Below are positions 1 through 10,000 of a DNA stretch of 64,000 bases, one piece after another (positions within the stretch are counted from its first letter, which is position 1; every line of letters starts with the position of its first letter). The notes under the pieces were generated by a model. The model was not told where the DNA came from. It worked only from the letters and a program-made list of their open reading frames with translations, and searched no databases. This DNA comes from Ulva prolifera (taxonomy: Eukaryota > Chlorophyta > Ulvophyceae > Ulvales > Ulvaceae): the NCBI GenBank assembly GCA_023078555.1, contig CM041197.1, positions 9,544,552 to 9,608,551 on the forward strand, in the 5' to 3' direction. A program made the translations under genes and the position numbers.

Positions 1-10
1 ACACACAACA

Positions 11-88
<78 letters not shown>

Positions 89-98
89 CACACACACA

Positions 99-158
<60 letters not shown>

Positions 159-174
159 CACAACACACACACAA

Positions 175-217
<43 letters not shown>

Positions 218-291
218 ACACACACACACACACACACCACAACACACCACACCCACACACACACCACACACACACCACACACAAACACACA

Positions 292-350
<59 letters not shown>
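1..350. repeat. (CA)n microsatellite
   Basis: Almost pure CA dinucleotide repeat with scattered interruptions (aca, cca, aac), running from the window edge to about position 350. The reverse-strand Val/Cys reading frame across it is an artefact. Length is probably variable and may be unreliable in assembly. Confidence 0.97.
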
Positions 351-354
<4 letters not shown>

Positions 355-414
355 GTATATACAACATTGGGCCGGCCCAAAGGCGGACAGCTGTGTTCAA
401 AACTTTCGTGCGGT

Positions 415-600
415 ACGTACACTATGTATTGTATGTAGACACAAAGGACAGAGGCCGGGCACGAAGCCGGTGCGCGGAACCCACTCGCAAACCCACTCAG
501 TCGTGGCACTAGGCCGGGCACGAGCGCGTACCACAGCCCTGCTGGTAAAAGCTGCCAAAGATCGAAGCCCCGCACGGAGCACACAAGCATCTCCTTTGCA
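415..600 (-). repeat. dispersed repeat, copy 1
   Basis: Shares a core (acaaaggacagaggccgggc), a second core (gtggcactaggccgggcac) and the tail (gaagccccgcac) with 33490-33695, in the same order and with similar spacing. A short third match lies near 25195-25230. On the minus strand the copies also share peptide-like strings such as PASVL and LVPGLVP, so the repeat may derive from the 3' end of a retroelement or be a SINE-like sequence. The family is not identified. Confidence 0.7.
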
Positions 601-655
601 CAACGCCACACTCGACCGGTGTAAAGCATTCTTCACAAACACACCATGGTCCACT

Positions 656-1440
656 TAGGGCTGCAAATTACAAGTTAAACCTGTCAAAAGCTTAATTTGG
701 AGTTAATTAAGCCCTTTTAATTAACCCTTAATTGTGTTTTGGACGATTAACTTGGCCAAGTTAATATGTAACTTGCTTCAAGTTAAATGCTAAATTTGTG
801 ACTTGAAAATCTGATTTGCGGGCTGTTTAAACCACATAACTTGGCGTGCTGCCCTCGCTGCGTAGGCAGATTGTTCAGATTGGCAACTAGATATAGGCTG
901 TCTCTGTCACTTCTTCGCCAGTGTCTCACTACCCCCAAGACTCTGCCACCAGACACCTTCCGCTTGCGCATCATAATAATTCCGATGCCTAATTATAAGC
1001 GTGTTAGCAAGTAACGAGTGCTCTGAGGAAGGTGTATATGTACGAACGGCTGTGCTGTAACTGCTGTTCACGTGCACATGTCTCAATTGTGTTACCCATC
1101 TAGGCAAGCATATTGTATGGGTGTGGTATCCAAGTTGCATGCACTATAAGAAAACTGCATTGAAGATGTGCTGCACACTGTCAGCATCATCTTGACAGCC
1201 TTGGCTGCCTTTGCAGGGCAGCCAAGGCTGCAGCTAGACACACGTGCACATGTCCCGCAAGGTATAATTAATCTGGAAAAAAACCCTTAATTCAATGCCA
1301 GGAACACAGGTTAAGGCCCTAAGAAAAATCCTTAATTTGACGATTTTGCACTCGAGTAAGTTACACGAAACATTACCTTTAATTAAGTGTTCTTGATTAA
1401 CCCTTAATTGCAACTTCGGGTGCCTTAATTTGCAGCCCTA
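656..1440. mobile_element. hAT-like non-autonomous element (MITE)
   Basis: The left end reads tagggctgcaaatta and the right end is its exact reverse complement, a 15-bp terminal inverted repeat. It is flanked by a near-perfect 8-bp duplication, ggtccact at 648-655 and ggtccacc at 1441-1448. The interior is AT-rich with repeated subterminal taattaaccc/ttaattaag motifs and no transposase reading frame. An 8-bp duplication and ends close to YAGGGNTG-AA are known for the hAT superfamily. This looks like a 785-bp internally deleted copy that needs a transposase from elsewhere. The good ends suggest it is fairly young. Confidence 0.85.
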
Positions 1441-1449
1441 GGTCCACCA

Positions 1450-1742
1450 CACCACACCGAGACGCAACCTCCGCCAGCCGATTCAAATGTGCCATAGCAG
1501 GCCGCCCCGACCTACCATGCGTCATGCGACAACGGCACAAAATTATCAGGGTCGTACGCACGATATGCATTGTGTTTCTGAACATCCCGCACCGCTGCAG
1601 CAGACCCGTCCTCTTGAGCCGCCGCGCTGCAATAGGTACCAGCACAGGGGTTCACAACCGACACATCCCCTATGCACAGAGGGTCATCAGGCGGCACAAA
1701 CATGATGTCCCACACCTTCTCCCGGGCCATCGTCGTAAGCAT
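1450..1742 (-). mobile_element. retroelement-like coding fragment, broken
   Basis: Minus-strand translation gives a stretch beginning TMAREKVWDIMFVPPDDP and continuing through DVSVVNPCAGTY, then KHNAYRAYDPDNFVPL and GRSGRPAMAHLNRLAEVA. This resembles the conserved region after the reverse transcriptase in many algal and oomycete retroelement proteins (a V-NP stretch, an Ala-rich helix, a Lys-Tyr motif, then F-P followed by a GR-G box). No reverse transcriptase core is visible. The fragment is short and carries at least one break. Family assignment is from memory of the motif only. Confidence 0.4.
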
Positions 1743-3466
1743 CTCCTCCAGCCCCTCCTCTTACACGGCAATGGCCTGCACCCCAGGACCTGCCGCACCC
1801 TGGCCACTTCGCACCTCTGCCCCCGCCGCCGCCTGCGCGGTGGCCAGGGTGCGGGTCGCCCCACATGGACGCTTTGCCCCGCAGCATCGGCATCGGCGGC
1901 TGGAGCAGCCTCCAGCGCCGGCGCCGCGGCCGTGGGCGCGCGCAGCCACAGGCGGCGGCGAGGCCGCAGGTGACGGCCCCGCGGGCGTCGTCGCCGCGCG
2001 CGCAGGGCCCGCTACAGCTGTATGTGTATGTCAACACGTAAATAAACTATTCGCTACACCTGTCGACATATGATCATAAAGCAGCCAGCCCCCCACCCCA
2101 CAAGCTTGGCCGGGTGGCAATGGTCTGCCAAGATGTGGTGCACGCGTTTACGCTTCTCATAGGAGTTCTCGCGACATGATCACGAACTTCGTCATTCACG
2201 CCTGTGCACATGTATGGGTGGAAGTTCAGCCGATCGCAACCTGAGTACCCACCTCCAGTGACTCACGAGGTCACTGGAGTCGCACGCAGCAAGCGCATCT
2301 GTGCACAATCTGTCATGTGTTCTAGCGATACAATACATGTACATGTCTGGACAGGCTGTGAAATTCCAAACTGAAGTAGTGCACTACTCCGATGGCTGCA
2401 TACAAATGGCACATGCCGGTGTTGTGAGTAGTACTACTGTACGTACAGAAGAGAACCCGGGCGCGAATACCGGTACAGGCAACGAAAGTGCAATATCTTT
2501 TAGGTTGTCCACATGAGTGCACTGATGGATGACTGATGCAGCGCAGGACAGCCCCAACGATCTCCGAATAAGAGTTTGGCATCGGTTTTCCCGCCAAAAA
2601 AAACCCAACTGTAGAGCACTGTATCCGATGAGCCGTGGCAAGGCCGTCAGCACCCATCGAGATCATTCATGCAGTTACGGCATGATCGCCTTGCCCACTC
2701 GGCTAGCTGCCGTCAAAGCTTCCGTGTGGCCGTGAGGAGGTGGGCCGCACTTACGCCACTCCATGAATTTGCACAGCGAGCGTGCCGCGCGTGTCGTACC
2801 GGAGGGTTCAGTGTGAGTTTGGACGGTCAGCAGCATCCGATTGATGACAGCTTGTGTGCCGCGGCATGCCGCTACGCCTAGACCTGGATCGATCCGAGAA
2901 CGGCGTGTGCGGCAATGCGAATACACGGGCGCTGCTTGGTAGGCTCAAGCAATTGGCGGGCCCAAGTTTGGCAGCTGCAGTTCGGACTCATGCCTATAGG
3001 TAGCTCTGTAGGTACCTGCAGCTGAGTCCGGTGACGACATCATGACAGGAGATGCAAGCACTGTTTCGAGACTGATGCTGCATGGACAGACTACTTGATA
3101 CTTTGCATAGCTTCGCAACTGCCAGTCTCCAGACGTCTACATATAATTCACAACCAGGACACCTGGGACAACTTAAGATTGCGCCAGTTGCGGTTCAGCA
3201 GTCGTGAAAGCACAGCCTCAGGTACTGATAGTCAGCCCTACTGCAGTTGCACCTGTTTTTCATTCGTGTCGCATTGGTGTGCTCGGACTTGCCTACAAGC
3301 ACATGTCACCGCGGTGCCGTTTGCGCGGCGCTGAGGCGTCGATGGATATCGGATGATCGCCACCGAATTGTGATAGCATCTCCTAACGACTGTGTTGAGC
3401 TTTCAGGAGATCATCACCTGAATCAGCCGGGTAGCATAGCCGTGTCTTCAGGCTGGGTGGTGCAAG
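1743..3466. other. intergenic, no supported gene
   Basis: The part from 1743 to about 2030 is very GC-rich and open in several frames at once, with no recognisable domain. From 2040 to 3466 composition is mixed and frames are short. I see no convincing exon, RNA gene or repeat here. The last few hundred bases presumably hold the promoter of the secreted Gly-X-Y gene. Confidence 0.5.
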
Positions 3467-5617
3467 ATGAGCGAACAAACAATGAGGATTTTCCCCGCCA
3501 TCTTCCTCTTTCTCTACCTCGTGGCGGTGCCGGTTGTGGAATGTCGTGGCGTCTGGACGACCAATGCCGCAGAGAGCAGCGATGTCGTGTTGACGTTGGG
3601 ACGGCATCTGTCGCAAAGTGCGGTCACTCCACGTAATTCAGCATGGTTGCGAACAAAAGCATGGCCATGTCAAGCCAAAGATCCTGTGTAAACATGATCT
3701 GCTATCTTGTTGCTTGCTCGGAAGGGTCCATGATTGACCAGAAGCAGCCTTCGCTAGACTCGGGTCCAGCATCGATCTTCAGGAATTTGCTGTCCGCCCC
3801 TGCGACGCGTTGTTGCAGAAAATCCCTACAGCGCCAGTGATGCTGCCACTACATTCCTCTGGCTGCATGATTTTCGTGTATGCTATGATCGCGTTTGGGC
3901 TGTATTGCTTGTGCATCCGAGTGCATTGCAGCAGCGATGTTGCAGTGGTACCATTGCCACTCGCGAGCGATGGCAGCCGATAGAGACCTTCAACGTGTCA
4001 CCATTCCGGCGTGATTGGCGTCCAACAGAGGCTGTGCCACGCCGTGTGTCGAACGCCTTGCAAGGGTTTGTGGCGTGCATGCATCTTTTGTGTTTTTCTT
4101 TTGTTCTGTCATGCTTTCATTGGATCACACAGACGGCACTGCCATTCCACCGAACTTTAGCGCTGGCCGTCTTGCGTACAGCACAAAGACTACGGTCTCA
4201 ATCTTTCAAATTGTTGAGATGCGAGCAGATCACACTGTGACTCAGCTGCACATGTCGCACAGTGGAATTGATGCTGTTGCACGTTCTCAGCACCTGACCA
4301 ATGGATATGCCTCTCAGTTCACACACACTGCTTCAATGGCCCTGAAGTTCTCCCTGCCGTTGTATGTCTGTACCTGCTTGCCTGCAACGCAAGCTACGGG
4401 GTCAAGCGGCTTTGCTGCTACCGCCCACAGCCAGATTGTGTACCAAAATCTAGATTTGTTGGGTTATGGTCCGACGTCTGTTGCAGATGAGGGGAATGAA
4501 GGCAATGAGGGGAATGAAGGAAACGAAGGCAACGAGGGAAATGAAGGGAAGAAAGGAAAGAAGGGAAGGAAAGGAAAGAAAACAAAGAAGCGTAACCCAA
4601 AGAACAATGGCAATGAAGGGAACGAGGGCAATGAGGGCAATGAAGGAAACGAGGGCAATGAAGGCAATGAGGGCAACGAAGGAAAGAAGGGAAGGAAAGG
4701 AAAGAAAGCAAAGAAGCGTGGCTCACGAAACAATGGCAATGAAGGAAACGAGGGCAACGAAGGGAACGAGGGCAATGAAGGGAATGAGGGCAATGAGGGC
4801 AATGAAGGAAAGAAGGGAAAGAAAGGAAGAAAGGGCAGGAAAGGAAAGAAGCGCAACCCAAAAAACGATGGCAATGAGGGCAATGAGGGCAATGAAGGGA
4901 ACGAGGGCAACGAAGGAGGGTGTGACTCCGGCCGCCGCTGCCTCCTCGCACATGCTCCACGGACACCGACGCACGCATAATTACGCTGCCCGCACGCATC
5001 CCGCATGAGCACCTACGACGCGCCCGCTACACCTTCTTCGCATGCTGCTCCTGCGATATGGTTCGGCCACGTGCTGACTGTGATGTACTGGGTGCACTGT
5101 GCTGGGTGCTCCGCGCTGGGCGTGCTGCGCTGGGCGTGCTGTGCTGGGTGCTCCGCGCTTGCTGTGCTGCGCTGGGCGTGTTGTGCTGGATGCTCCGCGC
5201 TGGGCGTGCTGTGCTGGGCGTGCTGTGCTGCGTGCTCCGCGCTTGGTGTGCCACGCCGGGTGCACTGCACGTGGTGTGCTATGCTGGGCGTGCTGCGCTG
5301 GGCGTGCTGTGCTGCCACTGTGGTCGCTCACTGAGGCGGGCCCGGTCGTGCAGACGCCTCGACTCATGTGCCTGCTACGTGTGTGCGCCTGTCGCACGGT
5401 GCACGTGACCGACATCACCTGCAAGGGCCACAGACTGTGCTCTGCGCGAGTCTGCCTTCTGATTGCTTGCGTGTACTGCAGGAACGAGGGGGACGAAGGG
5501 GACGAGGGGAATGAGGGCAACGAGGGCGATGAAGGTAACGAGGGTAACGAGGGAAATGAAGGGGACGAGGGGGACGAAGGCAGTGACCCACCCCCCGGGC
5601 GCTACGGCGGGTTCTGA
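3467..5617 (+). CDS. secreted protein with charged Gly-X-Y (collagen-like) repeats
   Basis: Proposed exons 3467-3632, 3819-4065, 4161-4919 and 5482-5617. Phases match at every junction and the product is 435 residues. The N-terminus (second Met at 3482, MRIFPAIFLFLYLVAVPVVEC) is a clear signal peptide. Residues about 50-245 show no known domain. From about residue 248 almost every third residue is Gly. Blocks of Gly-Asn-Glu alternate with three basic blocks of Gly-Lys-Lys/Gly-Arg-Lys that run into Lys/Arg-rich segments. The last exon resumes the pattern as Gly-Asp-Glu/Gly-Asn-Glu and ends in PPPGRYGGF. Codon third positions vary (aat/aac, gaa/gag, ggc/ggg/gga) while the residues stay fixed, which argues for a translated protein. 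It is probably an extracellular matrix or wall protein. Imino acids are nearly absent, so a true collagen helix is uncertain. The first two introns are the least secure part of the model. Confidence 0.55.
5090..5315. repeat. intronic minisatellite, gctgggcgtgct-type units
   Basis: Degenerate tandem array of about 12-bp units (gctgggcgtgct, gctgggtgctcc, gcgctgggcgtg and variants). It lies inside the last intron (4920-5481) of the Gly-X-Y gene. It is open in several frames on both strands, which gives spurious Cys/Ala or Gln/His proteins. Confidence 0.8.
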
Positions 5618-7007
5618 GGCGCTGCAAGCACACCTGCCAATAACATGCACCTGTGGCTGCACTGAGGCGCAGCGCAGTGCTGTCTGATGTTGTGTGCTGG
5701 TGGGTGGCGCCACGTACCACCAGCTGGATGGTGACATACGAAGATGGCGCCTATAGATTCTGCGGGGCCGGGGGAGGGCGGCAAGAGGGGTCACCGCCCA
5801 TCCGGCTGGCCTCCAGTGGCCATAGGGTGCCTTGCTGCAGCCGCCCCAACCCCCCAAGCACCGCCTTGGTCACGTCCCCTCGCCTGTTTTGTGGCGCACC
5901 TTGGGGGGGGGTTAATTTTGCGAATGTGATAGATAATCGGCGACAGGCAGGTCGCCGACCTGGACATAGCGATTGGTCAGCGGGTGCATCTGATGCATGC
6001 CACAATGCCTAAGCGTGGCTTTGCGCACTGTAGCCGCTGCCTATGTGGCGACAGGGAGAGCTCCTTGTCCTCCACGTTAGAGTATGCATGAGGCCTTTAC
6101 CAGCTGGCGGAGAGTCGGGCTGTTCGGTCTGAACTCGACCGTCATGGACGTGCTCTGAGGCGTGTTGGTCCACTCGGATTCGTCTGTGTGTTAAAAAAAC
6201 ATAAAAACAAAACAAAAAAAGCCCTGCATTCAACGGGCAGAGCGCGACAAAACATGATCCTGGAATCGTCACTGCTGCCTTACATTTCACGCCCTCTGCC
6301 GTGCCGCTTCCCTGCAGCAGTGTTCTGCTGTCGCTGCGAACACTGTGCCAACAGCATCCAGTCTGAATGCACGCACACTGTACTCATGCACGCGCACTGT
6401 TGTCCACTGGCAGTCCTGATTGCGCGCATGCGCCGGCATCGCCTGGCCGCACACAAAGTGTGCTCCGGCTGATGCCGCAGCGTCGGCGCCGGCCTCATGC
6501 ATATCAACATCCATCTGCTTGTGCCGAGCGGTGGGAGCCGTGCAACGCCACTCCACTGCCGGCCGGATGCACCCCAAGACCAGGCAGGGACAGTCTAGAG
6601 GCTGTGCTTGTAGTCCCAGCCCCAGAGCGCTGGGGGATTTCGGCCTGTATCTCAACGGGCTGCTGAAAAGCCGACGGCCGTGCCGTCAGCTATTTGCACA
6701 CAAACACAGCCCCGCCATCTCTTATCGTATTTTGAAAAAAAAAACACTATCACCAAGGTTGACATCTACAAATCTGAAATGCGCACGTTCTAGGTTGCGC
6801 TCGGTGCTGTATGGAGGTGTCCAGGATCTGTTCTATACAGCGGCTGACCCGCACCATGCACGCATCGAATGCATACGCTCCGCTGACTCTGTCGTACAGC
6901 TACTGGACCCCTGCCTGACTCGATCAACCCCATCTCAAACGCACCCTCTCCTGCGAGAGCAGCGGCAGTGTTCGTGAAGCGGCACGAGAGGGGCGTGGCA
7001 GCCAACG
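5618..7007. other. intergenic between two convergent genes
   Basis: This lies between the Gly-X-Y gene (plus) and the CaaX kinase (minus), so it should hold both 3' untranslated regions. There are A-rich stretches near 6192-6225 and 6735-6745 and a short G-run near 5903-5911. I found no further coding exon, RNA gene or transposon end. Confidence 0.4.
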
Positions 7008-10000
7008 CTAGCTGATGACGCAGCATAACCCTGAGCCTGCGCCGACGTTGGCAGTTGACACGACTGCGCGAGGGCACTCCGCGTCCATCTGCTCCACTGC
7101 CGCCTGTGCCTCCACCAGCAAGTGCACGAGCTCCTGGGCCGACAGCCGCTTGTGCGGATCCCCCTCCCAGGCCCCGGCAATCACATCCTGCATCCCCGCA
7201 GCCGTGTTGCACCGCAGTCCACCTCAGCGCTTGTCTCATTGATGACAAACTAGGCCGAGGTGGCGCAGCGACAGGGTTGCGTGCTGCGGTGGTCGCGCTC
7301 GCGACACGGCCGATGCGCATGCATGAGACTGGGGAGGGGCTGGGCGATGATTCGGCCAGCAGGCATACCGCGAACACCGCATGCAAGCAACAGTGACACC
7401 GCATTGCCTGCCCCTGAAAGCCACAGTCCCCTGTTTGTTCGAGACGCGCCGCCGCCGCTCCCTCCAACAGCCTCGGCCGCAGCCGATGGAGCATGGCAGT
7501 CCACATTATGGTATGTCTCGATCAGGTGCAGCGCGAGCGAGCGGGTAGAGGCAGAGACATTCGCCGGTGGCGCAACATCGGTTCGCGTGTCGGGATCGCA
7601 GCGCTGCGCGGTGTGTTGGGGACACACCTTGAGCTGCTGCGGCCAGGAGGCGGGCATCTCCTCACGGTGGCCAGCGGCGACGAGGCGCGCGTAGCCCTCA
7701 AACTCCCCGTCGTCGTCGCCGCCGCCCTTGGTCACCTTGTCAGCGAGCGGCAGGGTCGTGAAGAGCTCGTACATGATGACGCCCAGACTGAAGACGTCCA
7801 CCTGCACCCTCACGGACACTGCGGCCATGTGCATTGTAGGACATGGAAGCGCCGCGCGCACGCGCCCGCGCGACGATACCAGGCACAGCAGGCGCGAGGT
7901 GTATCGGGTTGCTATGTCATGCATCCACGCGTGCCTGCGTGCAAGAGGTGGGTGCAGGAGGGGTGCGGCACGGTGGAGCCCTCCGGGATCTGAGCCCGCT
8001 CCCTGAGAGTGGGTGAGGCATGATACGCGATTCGAACACAGGATGGAATGGGGGGGGGGGGGGGGGCACATGCCGGTCTTGATTGCAAGCTCCGACATGT
8101 CACGCGAAACGCTGGGGTTTCTGGGTACACAGCTAGGTGTACTAAGTCATGTTTTTACGGGGTGACTCACCCAATGATCATCGAAGCTTTTCAGACCTAG
8201 ATCCCATGTAACACTGGTCAGAATTGATGACCGCTGTGATTAAGTACGGTATGGAAAGATACACGCGCCGCCAAGAGACGTCAACGTAGCGCACCTTCTC
8301 GTTGTAGGCCTCGGAGCGAACGACCTCGGGGGCCATGTAGAGGAAAGACCCCGTGACGCCCGTCATCGTGTACGCGTCCGTCTCCTTCGCGGCCCCGCCG
8401 CCCCTCGCCATCTCTGCACGCGCGCACACATCCGCCGCTCACGCCGTAGCACGGGTCACGCACAAGGCGGGGGGGGGAGGTACGTTTCTCTGCGCACCAC
8501 GCATGCATGGGGAGTGTGCAGCATCTTAGCAGGCGAGCCTGTCACCGGCTGCGCGGGACGCCGGAATGCAGACGGCATGTCACGCGGGAGGCTACCAGTG
8601 CAGCAGCACTGTATGTGCGTCCCATCCTCACTCAATCGATCGTCCGGTGTTGGCGCTTCTCGCTCAACAGCCGTGTCGGAGGAGGTGCCGGTGTCTTGCA
8701 TGCGTGTGCTGCTTTCATAGACACGGCCAGCATCAGGCGGTGAGCATGCAGCAGGCCGCCGGCGGTTGTCAACAACGACAGAAGGTGCAGGGAGGGGGCG
8801 TGTGATACAAGCGCACGGGCCCCCGTTCAAGATGAGTGATAGTGGTGTGAGTGATAGGGGTGCGCGGGAGCAACCACCAGCGGCACGCAATGGTGATGGG
8901 GGCGCCACGGCAGCGGCACAGCTCTCTGGTTGCCCGCGGTAGAGACACAGGCAGCTGCGGCGTTTCAACACATGTCACCACCACCGGTCGCCCGCAATCT
9001 CACAGCACAGTGTATTTTCAAGTCTACCCAGGATTACTCAGCCATGTCCGTGACAGGACATCCACTCCTCGACTCAACGGGACCACATGCCGAGGTGGGA
9101 AAAGTGAAAGAAGGGCGGCTTCGCCAGACCTACATACAGAACTAACATGAACTCACGGCAGCTGGGAAACGTTAAATCTCAGGGGGGGGGCGCACTGCGG
9201 AGCTTCATGAGGCCAAAGTCCATGACGCGCACGTCGCCGCCGCGGCCGCGCTCCGTCAGCAGCAGGTTCTCGGCCTTGAGGTCGCGGTGCAGCACCTGCG
9301 GCTGCGACTCGTGGAGGTACTGCAGTGCCCGCGCCGCCTGCGTCGCCCAGCGCAGCGCATCGGCGTACGCGTACAGGCGCTTTGTGGTGAGCGTCGCAGC
9401 GCGGGAGATCATCATGCTGAGGGACCCCCCCGTGCAGACCTCCTGTGCCTGCGGGCACTGGAGTGTGAGGCGCTGTGCGCGTATGGCATCGTTGTCATGG
9501 GCGGACACCGGTGGCCACATCAGTGCAGCTGCATGCCCAGCCGGGTCACATCAGCTGCTGCTGTTCGAAACCGTGGGACCGTGCAGGAAATGTCTGGTGT
9601 GGAGTGTGTGTGGCTACAGGGGCGCCAGGGGGCAGGGGGGGGGGGGGGGGGTATGCAGCGAGCCCCGGCGGATGCACCCCGAACAGATTCGGCGATCGGG
9701 GGCATGCAGGGTCAGGGCATGCCGGGTAAACACATGCCGGTAAATTCGGTAGCGGTCACAGCACATTGCATGTGGTGTAGTCATCACAGCACACATCGGT
9801 GGAGAGAGGGTTGAGCAATCTGGCAGGGGGTGTGCGCACCACGGCGATGAAGTGCTGCTTCGGGCCGCCGGGGGTCTCTGTGCCGGTGATGACGCCGCAG
9901 CCGAGGTAGCGCACGATGTATGGGTGCGACAGCTTCCGCATCAGCCCGATCTCTGCCATGAACATGCGGTCCTCCTGCACCGCCCCACTCCCACGCGTCA

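Noticed and set aside
99-629. Long minus-strand frame of Val/Cys repeats
   Set aside because: It is the (CA)n microsatellite read in frame, continued into the dispersed repeat.
4464-5012. Minus-strand frame rich in Pro/Ser/Leu/Phe across the Gly-X-Y repeat
   Set aside because: Shadow of the plus-strand repeat. Codon third-position variation fits the plus-strand frame only.
5005-5520. Cys/Ala/Leu (plus) and Gln/His/Arg/Pro (minus) repeat proteins
   Set aside because: Several frames are open at once because of the intronic minisatellite; there is no selection signature.
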